In this document: positions 48,917 to 59,651 of the stretch, one piece after another
How positions within the stretch are numbered: position 1 is the first letter of the stretch
Layout of the letters: every line of letters begins with the position of its first letter
Assembly (NCBI GenBank): GCA_033239005.1
Contig: BSQZ01000099.1
Coordinates: forward strand, 999,501-1,063,500
DNA length: 64,000 bases
From: Lamellibrachia satsuma
Taxonomy: Eukaryota; Annelida; Polychaeta; Sabellida; Siboglinidae
Direction: 5' to 3'
Notes under the pieces: model-generated
The model's input: only the letters and a program-made list of their open reading frames with translations
Told to the model about the DNA's origin: nothing
The model's database searches: none
Made by a program: the position numbers and the translations under genes

Positions 48917-49124
48917 TGAAAGAGTGCCCCTCAAATAATGCTGCCATTGGCGACAATGGTTAATTCGTTGTCAGCGACAGTGGCGAAACTGGCAACGAAG
49001 GTGGCCAAGACAGGTCAACAGTCAACCAGAACCGTGAGCTCCGAAAGCTCTGAGAGACGCCACCAGGCCCCGATGCATGAGAACGCGTGAAGCAGTCTGC
49101 AGCGAGATGACCGATCACGCTCCC

Positions 49125-49200
49125 GACAGGTGGAATGTTTCAACTGCGGACAAATTGGTCATTATGCACGCCATTGTAGACAGCCGCCCTCCAAGCAGAG
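49125..49200 (+). pseudogene. gag CCHC zinc knuckle
   Basis: CFNCGQIGHYARHC, a canonical C-x2-C-x4-H-x4-C nucleocapsid knuckle, followed by a basic Pro/Arg stretch. Separated from capsid by stops. Confidence 0.85.
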
Positions 49201-49218
49201 ACAACGACCGGGAAACGA

Positions 49219-49632
49219 GTGCACGTCTTAGAAGTTAGAGGTCAGGTAAGCAGGCGCCCGACAGTACATTTAGTAAAATCGGGTATTAAACCGACCGGGT
49301 TGGTCGATACGGGCGCTAGTTGCTCGCTTCTAAGACGTTACATTTTAGACACGATTGTTAAGCGAACTCATCGTGTGCACTATTTAGAAGACAGTGCGCT
49401 ATACTTTGATGGTGTATCTTTGAAGGTGTGTTGAAAAACGCAGATAGCTGTGGAGGGAGTAGCGTCTCTTATTCAGGTAGTGGTTTGTGTGGATTTACCG
49501 CATCAAATGATTCTAGGAAATGCTTCCTTCAGACAAGGAAGAGGTATAATTTATTTGGCAAAGAATGAAGTACGTGGTTTAATCAGAAATGGCCACTCAG
49601 ACAGCATGGTAAACAGGGTTACTCAAGTATAG
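49219..49632 (+). pseudogene. gypsy aspartic protease
   Basis: LVDTGASCSLL is the active-site Asp motif; DLPHQMILGNASFRQGRG is the second conserved part of retropepsins. A TGA near 49432 splits the two halves. Confidence 0.8.
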
Positions 49633-49659
49633 GCCCCATTGCGCCAGAAACTGATAATG

Positions 49660-49903
49660 TTTTTTTCCATTCTGCGCGTAAATGCACCTTCTCTCGAATG
49701 CTCTTGCTGAGGTATTTCGCCTGTAGACCCGTGCGTGTGGATTGCATTTTTTCCGCTGTAGGCATATCACCATGATGCATGCATTTACGCCACTGGTACG
49801 CGCTTTCAACAGTGTTAAATTCTCCATTCCACACATGTATCCTGCACACGTAGAAATTGTACAGATAACTGCTACCGCCTCTGAAGTCTATAGGACGATT
49901 CAT
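49660..49903 (-). pseudogene. NADAR N-terminal fragment (P4)
   Basis: MNRPIDFRGGSSYLYNFYVC start, NTVESAYQWRK, then KYLSKSIREKVHLRAEW; cut near 49660 at the gypsy junction, so the second half of the domain is absent. The ORF to 49619 runs into gypsy sequence. Confidence 0.75.
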
Positions 49904-50051
49904 ACTGAATTTATGACGCTAACATGTACATTTACTGTATTAAATACACGCCGTTCTAGCGCTGTCGAGTACTCATAACCCCCACTTTTTCCTTGCGTGA
50001 TGGATGTCCGGCGTCGGTTAGCTGACAGTTGCTGGCTGCTTAGCGATCACC

Positions 50052-50866
50052 ATGATAGCGATCGCTATGTCCGCCATTGGGCTAACGATACGATACATCG
50101 TAAAATACGTTGAAGATGTCGTCTTGATCTACAAAACACTCATGGGAGTGTACCGTTGCGAACAGCACCGACAGTAAGTTTGTGTTTCCTTGCTTACCGA
50201 GTGCTATGTGATAAACTCACTATTTTCTTCCTTACAGCGCTCCTTGCAATGACTAGCTAGTAATGTTGTTTCCTAACTCATATACTCACTATTTTCTTCC
50301 TTACAGTGCTGACGACTAGCTAGAAATGTTGTTTCCTTGCAAGTAATGTTGTTTCCTAACTCACTTTTTTCTTCTTTGCAGACTTCACTCCCTTAAATGG
50401 TTCAACATTCTAGATGGAAAAGCAACGCCGCAACCACCACCGCCTTCACGTCCGACAAAAATCATGATCTGGCCGTTCGTCATGCGTCAACTGCTCGATT
50501 CAACCGCCCCACCGTACGATTCAACCCCCCCCACCATCTCCCCAGCCGGAAAATTGGGAAGATGAGCTGCTGGACGTTCCGCCACTGTCATTTCCAATCA
50601 ATCCGCCATCGTTCGTACCGCCACCGTTCGTACCGCCACCGCCCCCCGCCGCCACCACTCCTCGCCCATTCAACCCTGCACCGTTCGTCTCACTTCGTCA
50701 CCACCGCCGCCCTCCACCGCCACCGCCTTCCGCCTCTGAAAATTATCTGCTCGACATACTGCCGCCGCCACCGCCGCCGCCACCATCGTCCGCTCGACCA
50801 TCAACCTTACCAAGACGCTCCAAACACAAAAACCGCCGACTGCGGTTTTTTCCTTATGATGCCTAG
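50052..50866 (+). pseudogene. gene Z, two exons, Pro-rich form (P4), frameshifted
   Basis: Exon 1 50052-50173 (donor GTAAGT), exon 2 from 50382 (acceptor CTTTGCAG), phase 2 as in P1 and P2. Has one WPFVMRQLL repeat. The Z frame is lost at an eight-C run (50525-50532); the next frame continues as PENWEDELLDVPPLSFP and Pro-rich repeats (SFVPPPFVPPPPP) to a basic end and stop at 50866. Confidence 0.55.
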
Positions 50867-51520
50867 ATTCATGCCGCCATCTTCAAAAAATGAACATTTA
50901 TTCAATGAACACTTCTGTACAATAACATGCCGCTTCGTTAATATCTATCTATAATGATCTGCCTGCTTCTACATTAATTTGTTTGATGTATCTGTATTGT
51001 ATTACATGTCACTTCGTTAATATCTATCTAAACATATTGTATTATTTTTACTGATGATCTGCCTGCTTCTACATTATGTATCTTTATTATAAAACGCCAC
51101 TTCGTTAATATTATAACATATTATATTATGCTACACGTATTAATTACTGCTTCGTTATGTAACTTTTCTATATTAATTTTTCCATATGATGCCTCGATTC
51201 ACGCTGCCATCTTCAAAAAATGAACATTTATTCAATGAACACTTCTTTATAATAACATGCCGCTTCGTTAATATCTATCTATGATGATCTGGCTGCTTCT
51301 ACATTAATTTGTTTGATGTTTCATTATGTATCTGTATTATTCTATATTATAACATATTGTATTACATGTCACTTCGTTAATATCTATCTAAAAATATTGT
51401 ATTATTATTACTGATGATCTGCCTGCTTCTACATTATGTATCCTTATTATAACACGCCGCTTCGTTATTATTATAACATATTGTATTATGCTACACGTAT
51501 TAATTATGTATCTTTTCTAT
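50867..51520. repeat. AT-rich duplication of about 300 bp
   Basis: Blocks at about 50865-51150 and 51187-51490 share the agattcatgccgccatcttc-type start, gaacatttattcaatgaaca, atgccgcttcgttaatatct and atgatctgcctgcttctaca. Downstream of gene Z in P4. The cttcgtta motif also recurs at 4415-4560. Confidence 0.8.
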
Positions 51521-52820
51521 ATTAAATTTTGTTTTTGCATCGTTAATACATATCTGTTGTGTACACTATCGTTCTCGGTAAATAACGCATTCCATTTGAC
51601 AAAAAATATACTTTTTTATTATACACGATCGTTCACACAAAGTCCAACCGCTTGCAACACGAATAAACTCCACCCGCAGTACGCCCGCTGTTTAAGTATC
51701 GAGTTACATCGGTCTACGCTATGATTTAACGCTAACGAGTTACAACTTAACGCAATCGATTCAGTCCGTATACATGTTATAGCCATTAACTATTGCACAA
51801 CGCTATTTAAAATCACACGTCTATTTCCACCAGTGTGCTACAGCTATTCGTAATAATTCACTGCCGGTTGCAACACACTAGCGTAGGGCAACATTTATAA
51901 TAGCCATATCAATCCACCAACCTTACGCCTGCCCCGCTGTTCCATTGAGAACGGCCACGACTCGAAACAACAGAATGCAGCTGTCTACTTAAAAAAACGA
52001 GTCCACTGTTTCGGTCTACGCCGTGATTTAACGCTAAACGCTATATATAGATTCCGCCACTGTCATAAAATATTGAGCAACGATTACACAACACTATTTA
52101 AAATCTCACACGCTCGTATTAACGATATCGATGCAGTCCGTGGTCTCCATATATTGTATTTCTAATATTGAACAACATTCCACCAACCTTCTACACGCCT
52201 ATTTCCCACAAAATTCCCTCCGTCAACGATGCAATCCGTGTGTCATTGCAACAGCTGTTCATAATAACCTACATCGGGCTGTCGTCTCACAGTCCGCTGA
52301 ATATCAAGTTACAACAACAGATTACCGCATCGCGTCGCACTAGGGCTAAATATAACAACTCAACTATAGGGTAGCGTGGGGTAGATTAGCCAAATATTGG
52401 GTAGCGTGGGGTAAAATAACCAAATATAGGGTAACGTAGGGTAAAATAACCAAATATAGGGTTAAATTAATGTTCCGATCTTTCTCTAGTCGTTAGGAGG
52501 CGCTGTTCATCGATATTAGATCACTCTACGTTCGCTAGGAGGCACTAATCATCGATATCGGTCGCTAGGAGGCGCTGTTCATCGATATTAGATCACGATA
52601 CGATCGGTAGGAGGCACTGTGACGTTCTCTGATTGGCTGAGCGATTCACGCGGCCTTCGGGATGCTCTCTGGTTGGTTGACGGACAATAATGGAGGATGA
52701 TCACGTGGCCTTCAGGACGCTCTCTGATTGGTTGACGGACAATAATGGCGGAGACGGACAATAATGGCGGACCATGGGCCTGTTTTATTGTATGGGTATG
52801 AAACCTCAACGCGTACTACT
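51521..52820. other. Polinton right arm and terminus; no gene
   Basis: 51521-52350 parallels 4610-5380. 52371-52470 has four short repeats of atagggtarcgtrgggtaaa type; 52490-52780 has repeated gctaggaggcgctgttcatc and ctctgattggttgacggaca blocks. Terminus at 52820. Confidence 0.6.
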
Positions 52821-54319
52821 TGCGTGAACTATAGAAAGCCAAATGCAGTGACAGAATCGGATTCCTATCTATTATCACTAATTCAGGACATATTTGATTT
52901 GGTTGGTGGAAGCGCTATCTATTCGACACTTCATCTCAAGGCCAGATATTATCAGATGTATGTTGCTGAGGAAGACATTCCTAAAACAGTGTTCACCTGC
53001 AGGACACTACGAGTTCAAAAAGGTCCCATTTGGGTTAAAAACAGCTGAATAAGGTCTTGGCGAATTTAACTGGTAAATGCGTCTTTGTGTACATCGACGA
53101 TATTTTGGTCTTTAACAAAAAATGAAGAGGAGCATGTAATGCACTTATAGCTTGTGTTTGACAGACTCAGAGAGGAGCATGTAAGGCACTTACAGCTTGT
53201 GTTCGACAGACTCAGAGAGGAGCATATAAGGCACTTACAACTTGTGTTTGACAGACTCAGAGAGGAGCATGTAAGGCACATACAGCTTGTGTTCGACAGA
53301 CTCAGGAGAGGAGCATGTAAGGCACTTACAGCTTGTGTCTGACAGACTCAGAGAGGAGCATGTAAGGCACTTACAGCTTGTGTTCGACAGACTCAGAGAG
53401 GAGCATGTAAGGCACTTACAGCTTGTGTTTGACAGACTCAGAGAGGAGCATGTAAGGCACTTACAGCTTGTGTTTGACAGACTCAGAGAGGAGCATGTAA
53501 GGCACTTACAGCTTGTGTTCGACAGATTCAGAGAGGAGCATGTAAGGCACTTACAACTTGTGTTCGACAGACTCAGAGATGAGCATGTAAGGCACTTACA
53601 GCTTGTGTTTGACAGACTCAGAGAGGAGCATGTAAGGCACTTACAACTTGTGTTTGACAGACACAGAGAGGAGCATGTAAGGCACTTACAACTTGTGTTC
53701 GACAGACACAGAGAGGAGCATGTAAGGCACTTACAGCTGGTGTTCGACAGACTCAGAGAGGAGCATGTAAGGCACTTACAACTTGTGTTTCACAGACTCA
53801 GAGAGGAGCATGTAAGGGACTTACAGCTTGTGTTCGACAGACTCAGGAGAGGAGCATGTAAGGCACTTACAACTTGTGTTCGACAGACTCAGAGAGGAGC
53901 ATGTAAGGCACTTACAGCTTGTCTTCGACAAACTCAGGAGAGGAGCATGTAAGGCACTTACAACTTGTGTTCGACAGACTCAGAGAGGAGCATGTAAGGC
54001 ACTTACAGCTTGTCTTCGACAAACTCAGGAGAGGAGCATGTAAGGCACTTACAACTTGTGTTCAACAGACTCAGGAGAGGCGGGGCTCCAATTGAAGCCC
54101 ACCAAATTCGCTTTTGGCCTACCAGAAGTAAAGATTCTGGGGTATATACTTAACGCGAATGGAATCCAGACAGATCCGGATAAAGTAGCAGCGATAGCTA
54201 ATTTGCAACCACCAACCACCGTCAAGGATGTCAGATCAATGTTAGGAATGTGCAATTATTATACGACCAGCCTACCAAATTATGCGAAAGTAGCTGAACC
54301 CTTGATTGAATTGACATAA
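52821..54319 (+). pseudogene. gypsy reverse transcriptase with internal minisatellite
   Basis: CVNYRKPNAVTESDSYLL, TVFTCRT and the YIDD active site (53090-53101) are visible. One extra A near 53120 shifts the frame. A 15-aa stretch after YIDD has been amplified 21 times (53130-54079). RT then resumes with LQLKPTKFAFGLPEVKILGY and connection residues to 54319. Non-functional. Confidence 0.85.
53130..54079 (+). repeat. 45-bp minisatellite, 21 copies, derived from RT coding sequence
   Basis: Units start at 53130, 53175, 53220, 53265, 53311, 53356 and so on to 54034; most are 45 bases, five are 46 (an extra G in ctcaggag). In frame a unit reads EHVRHLQLVFDRLRE. A single such unit is normal in gypsy RTs just after the YIDD palm. 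Third-position variants (ttc/ttt, cag/caa) mark sub-blocks. Confidence 0.95.
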
Positions 54320-54358
54320 AAACAGGTACGATTTACCTGGAACGATTAAAGGCAGGAC

Positions 54359-54820
54359 GTGTTTGACGAACTAAAACAATTACAAGTTTCATCACATGTG
54401 ATGGCACCGCCCGACATTCACAAACCCTATAAGTTATACACAGATACATGTGACTATGCAATAGCGGGGATTTTGGTACAAGATTCCGATGATACGGTGG
54501 AAAAAGTTATACAGTATGTCAGTCACCCTCTGTCGACCACACAGCGGAAGTGGGCGACAATTGAGAAAGTGGCTTATGCAGTCGTTTATTGCATTGATAA
54601 GCTCAAACCCTATTTGTATGGAGTGCAGTTTAACGTGTATACGGATCACAAAGCTTTGCTGAATTTATTCACAAAGTTGATGAATAATACGAAAATACAA
54701 AGATGGGGGTCATACTCGCAGAATTTGGGGCGAGCATATCCTACAGACCAGGAAAACGTCAACTCAGAGCTGATATGTTATCACATATTAAACATGACAC
54801 CAATAACACCATTGCCATAA
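54359..54820 (+). CDS. gypsy RNase H domain
   Basis: MAPPDIHKPYKLYTDTCDYA with the first Asp, ATIEKVAYAVVYCIDKLKPY with the Glu, VYTDHKALLNLF with the next Asp. Open frame separate from RT; the following segment is in another frame (54703-55350). Confidence 0.8.
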   Translation: MFDELKQLQVSSHVMAPPDIHKPYKLYTDTCDYAIAGILVQDSDDTVEKVIQYVSHPLSTTQRKWATIEKVAYAVVYCIDKLKPYLYGVQFNVYTDHKALLNLFTKLMNNTKIQRWGSYSQNLGRAYPTDQENVNSELICYHILNMTPITPLP

Positions 54821-55762
54821 TCGATACGGACAAACTGTTTGACCCTGACGCTCTCCCTGACGACGATGACGTGATCGACATACTGCCTTTAATCCACGAC
54901 GGGCTAAATCTCCAAACGGTAGCGAATGATCAACGGAAGGAATTTCCGGAACTGTGGCAGCGGGGTAAAGAGGAAGATGACGAAAATTATGACATTTTAA
55001 ATGGGGTACTGTACAGTGCGAAATCACGTAATTTAACGGCACCTCCCTATCCCCGATTAGTGTTACCAACAACCTACAGGGAAGCCGTTATCAACCGAGC
55101 CCATAGGGAATGTGGACATTTAGCACTATGGAAAACTATCAGACGCATTACGGAAGCATATGTATGGACTGGGTTATGTAGGGATGTTCGATTGCAATTA
55201 CGCCATTGCGCAGTCTGTATGACACACAATCGGCACTTTCAACGACACACGATGGGCGAGATGCCAATAGCGTCGTACCCGATTCAAATTGTAGCAGTTG
55301 ATTTGATAGGACCCCTTGTGGAATCTCCGCTTGGGAATAAGTACATTTAACTGCAGTTCACTATTGCACAGGATGGGCTGAAGCGTTTCCAATTCCTTCT
55401 AATGGGTTTATATCCCACCATGGCTGTCCCGAAGTTCTGATCAGTGACCTTGGGAGTGAGTTCACAGCATTGGAGTTTGAAAGGTATTTGGAACAGTTAG
55501 GCATCGAACACCGTACCACCACCCCCATCCACCTCCAGTCAAATGTGAAGATTGAAAGGTTCAACAGGACGATAAACGAGGTGATCCAGAAAGCGGTAAA
55601 AATTTACGCCCTGTTGGCCTATCGAACGAGTGTATCGACAACGACTGGATATACACCAAACTTTCTTATGACTGGTAGGAAACTACGAATACCCTTAGAA
55701 AAGACATTACATGTTTCCAACAAGCAAGCTTTTGGCAACCGACTGGACGATTTTGCGATGGC
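54703..55762 (+). pseudogene. gypsy integrase (B), frameshifted, cut by P3
   Basis: 54703-55350: end of RNase H region, HHCC finger (HRECGH ... HCAVC, about 55105-55220) and first Asp (VAVDLIGPL). 55361-55859 in another frame: second Asp (LISDLGSEF region) and Glu (NVKIERFNRTI). The frame enters P3 at 55763 after GNRLDDFAMA. Confidence 0.8.
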
Positions 55763-55960
55763 AGTAGTATACGGAGGTTTTTGGGACCCCTCTTATCGCC
55801 GCAATCTAGAGATCAAAGGAAGATCAAAGGAAAAGCCTCTAATATCGCCCAGCCGTTGAAGAGTGCGCGCAGCGAATGTAGAGCGCCCCCTGGCGGTCGT
55901 AGTGCATGGTGGGTAAGGGAAGCGCCCCCTAGGGACGGGAGGAGGAACGAATATTGACAT
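55763..55960. repeat. P3 left terminal inverted repeat (by similarity)
   Basis: Similar to P2's TIR through the agtgcgcgcagc block, two gcgccccct blocks and the ggaggaac end, with a tttttgggacccc variant near the tip that resembles P1. Partner outside the window. Confidence 0.8.
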
Positions 55961-56079
55961 AGTTACCGGATCGTCGCCTAGCGACTGGAGGAGGAACGAA
56001 CATGGACCTAGTTACGTTTACGGGAGGGTCGTTAACGTGGTGGTAAGGAGACGAACACGATCGTACGGTGCACACGTAT

Positions 56080-56085
56080 TTTATT
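56080..56085 (-). terminator. AATAAA polyadenylation signal, P3 late genes
   Basis: Minus-strand AATAAA about 200 bases beyond the protease stop. 55961-56285 otherwise holds a short imperfect repeat (acaacaaagcggcagcag twice) and no gene. Confidence 0.6.
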
Positions 56086-56285
56086 GAATACAACAAAGCG
56101 GCAGCAGTACAAACGAGGCGATCGCGCGTGATTGGATACAACAAAGCGGCAGCAGGGTGTGATGAATATGAAGGCGACTTGCGAATGGTGACCATCGCGC
56201 CAGAGGTCGCGAACTTAGGGGTGTCTCCACCGCGCCAGAGGTTCTAGGGCGAGCTTACGGGTGGAGCGACCACCGCGCCAGAGGC

Positions 56286-56765
56286 TCAGTACGATGTGCG
56301 ATAGTATGGTATACCCTTTTTCAGCAGCTTAATCCAATCGAACACGCGACAATCGTTAGCGACCAGATCGGTGCGGAAAGCATTGACGAAAGTGCTCATA
56401 GGAGCGCCGTTACAACGAAACAGTATATAAGTGACGCAATATTGTCCGCAAACGTTAGACAGAGGACTCTGAAGTCTCTTGCTATTATGAGTCCACTCGG
56501 AACAGTGTATGTTCAAGAAGTTGCGGAACGCCGCGTGACGAGGCGGCAGACCGTACGAACAGAAGTATTCGCCGCGCCCGTCGGAGGACAGGTACAGCGC
56601 TATCCAATGTTCGCCGGGTTCGTCGGCGTCGTCGGTGTTGCACACGAAGGCGATCGGCAGAGCGTCAATTGTTGCAGGCAGTCCGTCTTTGGGTACGACG
56701 CCGCCAAAGACGGACTTGGTGTTCGGATCCATCGCCAGTAGACGGGCGATCTGCAGGGTGTCCAT
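56286..56765 (-). CDS. adenain-like cysteine protease (P3)
   Basis: 159 aa, intact; GEHWIALYL, YFCSYG and SNVCGQYC as in P2, with few substitutions. Third copy lacking the acidic triad residue. Confidence 0.88.
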   Translation of the reverse strand: MDTLQIARLLAMDPNTKSVFGGVVPKDGLPATIDALPIAFVCNTDDADEPGEHWIALYLSSDGRGEYFCSYGLPPRHAAFRNFLNIHCSEWTHNSKRLQSPLSNVCGQYCVTYILFRCNGAPMSTFVNAFRTDLVANDCRVFDWIKLLKKGIPYYRTSY

Positions 56766-56766
56766 C

Positions 56767-58083
56767 TCAGTAGTCGTGGATGACGTTGCGGTTCTTGTCG
56801 ATCTCCAGCACGGACTCGAATTCGGCGTAGGCGACGACGTTCACGGTGGTCCGAAGCGCTTCGCGGAAATGGAATTCTAAGCGCAGGTTGCCCTTTTGTA
56901 TCAGATGAAAGCAGGGACCGTCGCACTGGTCGGGGGTAAGGTCGAAACAGAAGAAGGTGTATCCGTCTCGATAGTCGTCGCGAGTCAGACCGTTCCCCTC
57001 GTCCTGCCACAGCTTGCCGGTCGAGGTGAACATGCTCGCGTAGCTCCTGGCGAAGAGGTTTTCTGCGAAGTTGGGCTGGAAGGGTTTGGCGGGTATCTGA
57101 CGACCGTCCACGTACACGGAGACGAAGCTGATGGCGTTGTTCTTGGCGTGAAAGGGGTTTGTGGCGTACGTGCCGTTGTAGGCGTCGTTGTCGATGCAGC
57201 ACAGTACGAGAAGTTTCGGCAGGGAGCCGAGGAACAGGTTCTCGTGCGTGTGCGACAGAGCGCCCGTGGGAATGGAGTACACCTTGCATTCGACGGGTCG
57301 TAACGGATACTTGACCGTGGCCCGCTCGAGAGCCATGATGTGAGCCTTCTGCACGGCCGGAGCGATGGTAGCCTTCTTGACGAACAAGGACGCGTTGACG
57401 ATGATTATCTTGTACTCGTTCGCTCCACCGGCTATCAGCGCAAACTCGGGCGTGCTGCGCACCAGGCGTAACTTGAGGTCGACACCGTTGATCAGGAATT
57501 TATCCTGCAGAAACATATCCACGTGGAGACGACCCATCATGTCGACCACGCGACCGCCGGCTATGTAGTCTCGTCGAGTCACGAACCCGGGGTTAGGATC
57601 GGGTCCGGCGGCCAGCTCGGCGGCGTGCATGCGACTAGCCTTGTCCTTGTACCACAGCTGATTCGTCAGCTGCGTCGACTTGGCATCGAATCCGTAACTC
57701 ATCAGCGTCTCTATGTAGGAACGATACGGGTACGAGTTGGAGGACGAAGAGGTCACGAGCGTGTCGTTCATGGAGAGGTCGAGGTGGCTGAACAGCGAAT
57801 GCAAGAAGTTGTTCACCGGTCCCACGGGCTCGCCCGCATCGATAGGGTTACCGTCGGCGCGCGTCACCTTCACCTGCAGGTGGAGCATCGTGTTGGCGAG
57901 ATCTATGTAGTCGTCACCCGATCCGGGGATGAAGAATTCTATCGGGCCTCCAGAGTCCAGAGAGGCCATGGGTTGATGTTCCACCACGTGACTGTCGGCG
58001 ATGCAGTTCTGAGTGGGGGGTACGGTAAAGAGATCCAGCTCGGTCTTGACCCCCTCGCACGACTGTCTATGCACGAACGCCAT
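56767..58083 (-). CDS. major capsid protein, double-jelly-roll type (P3)
   Basis: 438 aa, the only uninterrupted capsid gene in the window and the reference for the start (MAFVHRQSCEGVKTELDLF). PIEFFIPGSGDDYIDL, LLVLCCIDNDAYNG, and the C-terminal FHFREALRTTVNVVAYAEFE. Length fits viral double-jelly-roll proteins. Confidence 0.8.
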   Translation of the reverse strand: MAFVHRQSCEGVKTELDLFTVPPTQNCIADSHVVEHQPMASLDSGGPIEFFIPGSGDDYIDLANTMLHLQVKVTRADGNPIDAGEPVGPVNNFLHSLFSHLDLSMNDTLVTSSSSNSYPYRSYIETLMSYGFDAKSTQLTNQLWYKDKASRMHAAELAAGPDPNPGFVTRRDYIAGGRVVDMMGRLHVDMFLQDKFLINGVDLKLRLVRSTPEFALIAGGANEYKIIIVNASLFVKKATIAPAVQKAHIMALERATVKYPLRPVECKVYSIPTGALSHTHENLFLGSLPKLLVLCCIDNDAYNGTYATNPFHAKNNAISFVSVYVDGRQIPAKPFQPNFAENLFARSYASMFTSTGKLWQDEGNGLTRDDYRDGYTFFCFDLTPDQCDGPCFHLIQKGNLRLEFHFREALRTTVNVVAYAEFESVLEIDKNRNVIHDY

Positions 58084-58467
58084 CGTTGTCGTCGAATATG
58101 TCGGCCGTGCGTTTCTTGGACGTCCGTTTCTTGCGACGTCTCGTTACTGCAGTGCCGACCGTCCTTGCACCCGCTCCTCTTATACGTTTACCAGGGGGTC
58201 GCGGAATACTGCTCAGCACGGCATCGGTGACGCGGCGTTTGGCAGCCGTTTTTATGTTCTGGCCCGATAAGACGTCGCCAGCTATGCGAACGCCGGTCTT
58301 CAACGCTCCCCTACCCAACGCCACGGCACCTCTCTTGATGAGTGGCATGGCGCTGCGCAACAGACCGCCGAACAGACTGCCCAGTCCGTGACCTCGCTGG
58401 TATTGCGCACCGGCGAAATAGGCAGCGCACCGCCAGCCTGACGCGCGTAATAATCGTTGTAATTCAT
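58067..58467 (-). pseudogene. virion core-like protein (P3), frameshifted
   Basis: One G is missing near 58423 relative to P2, so the first 15 residues and the rest (MRSAMPLIKRG to the basic KRIRGAGAR and RRRKKRTSKKR C-terminus, ORF 58067-58360) are in different frames. Confidence 0.65.
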
Positions 58468-59296
58468 CAGAACAGTCCGGTCTTGCGTCGACGAAAATGA
58501 AGCGTCACCGACACTCTACCGTATTCGAATGGCACGCGTCGACCCATGTCGTTCCTTATATCCACCTCGATCGAGCTGAAGCTCGAGCGCATCAGGGGCA
58601 CGTAGTGCACGTTAGTGAAACTAGCGGTCACCCTGTCACCGTGACGGCCGCTCATCGGAAGGGTACGCAACAGAGGCGCGAGAGTGTCACCCACTATACG
58701 AGACTCCACGACGTCCGTGTAGACGTAGTGGTGTCGAACCCCTGCGTCAGGTCCACCACATCGGGCGCCTCGATGTGGAAGGGGTACGCCGAGTCGGGAT
58801 GTTGGGAGTCGTCGGGGAGGACGGGATATGACGTAACCGCCTTCGGCTCGCTGGCTACTGGTTCACGGAATCCCAACAGGGACGCGGTCGCGCTGTGGTG
58901 CGGTATGGTGAACAGGGTGTTCTCTGTCATGTGTAACGTAATTTTCCGAGTGATGGAACTATAGCTCATGTGAGCCTTTGTCTTCTCCGTCTGCATACTG
59001 TACAGTCCCTTGTTGACGTGATACATCAATGATATCGGATCGTCGTAATACCCGCACGGCAACTTCGAACGGTGGGACGAGTCCGTAGCATCGAGCGTGT
59101 TGAGGAAGAACCAGACGTCGTTCTCCGTGACGTTGTACCAAGTGTGCGGATACTGGATCTCAGCCAACCCACACTCCCACTCGCCGGTAAGATCGATGCG
59201 TTGAGGCAAGGCCGTGACGTAATGGGTCAAGGTGTTGCCGGGGTGCATCTTCATGGAAGCGTTGCTAGGCAGCGTCATGTAGAAATCAGTCGCCAT
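58467..59296 (-). pseudogene. penton-like minor capsid protein (P3), frameshifted
   Basis: Frames 58694-59296 and 58467-58709 are separated by loss of one base near 58727 (gtagtggtg against gtagagggtg in P2), in the YVYTDV segment. Both halves otherwise match P2. Confidence 0.75.
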
Positions 59297-59621
59297 GACG
59301 TCTCAACGTGGGATTGGGCAGTAGGTAACCCAAAGAACTACTCAACAGAGCCGTCCACAGATTAGAATCGACGTGACCTTTCGTCAGGTTGTAAATGCTG
59401 ATCAGAATGACCGTGTACAAGACGACGACCTGACACAGAAACACGATCTCCTCTTTGGGGCACTCGGTACCGAACAGATGCCAGGGAGTGCTGTCTGGCT
59501 CGTTCGGTGCAGCGTCAGTACAGTCCTCGTGTTCGTTCACCTCGTTCTCCTCGTCTATGATGGTGGTGGTGGTGGTGGTGGTGGTGCAGGTCGGTTGTGG
59601 GGGTGTCGCGTCGTGTGTCAT
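59286..59621 (-). CDS. Polinton membrane protein (P3)
   Basis: 111 aa, intact; a Thr run in the N-terminus is longer than in P2 (CAC/ACC codon expansion near 59560-59590). Two hydrophobic segments and NPTLRRHGD end. Confidence 0.65.
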   Translation of the reverse strand: MTHDATPPQPTCTTTTTTTTIIDEENEVNEHEDCTDAAPNEPDSTPWHLFGTECPKEEIVFLCQVVVLYTVILISIYNLTKGHVDSNLWTALLSSSLGYLLPNPTLRRHGD

Positions 59622-59651
59622 TGCTCGAATGCAGTGGCGGCATGTGCGAGG

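Larger units (their letters stand above)
48449..49655 (+). mobile_element. Ty3/gypsy retrotransposon B, gag-protease part
   Basis: Plus-strand gag, zinc knuckle and protease, ending at the junction with Polinton fragment P4. The pol remainder is at 52821-55762. Sequence between protease and the RT fingers is missing. Confidence 0.8.
49656..52820 (+). mobile_element. Polinton right-end fragment P4
   Basis: Truncated NADAR (minus), gene Z (plus), long AT-rich tract, repeat-rich arm, ending cgcgtactact at 52820, an AGTAGT-type terminus. It lies in the RT of gypsy B; the six bases after it (TGCGTG) are the presumptive target. The left end and its TSD were lost together with part of the RT. Confidence 0.7.
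52821..55762 (+). mobile_element. Ty3/gypsy retrotransposon B, RT to integrase part
   Basis: Starts inside the RT finger domain (CVNYRKPN), continues through RT palm, RNase H and integrase, and is cut in the integrase C-terminal region by Polinton P3. Confidence 0.85.

Noticed and set aside
53066..54079. Regular repeats resembling a CRISPR array
   Set aside because: No spacers; the 45-bp units are contiguous and encode an RT segment, so it is a minisatellite.
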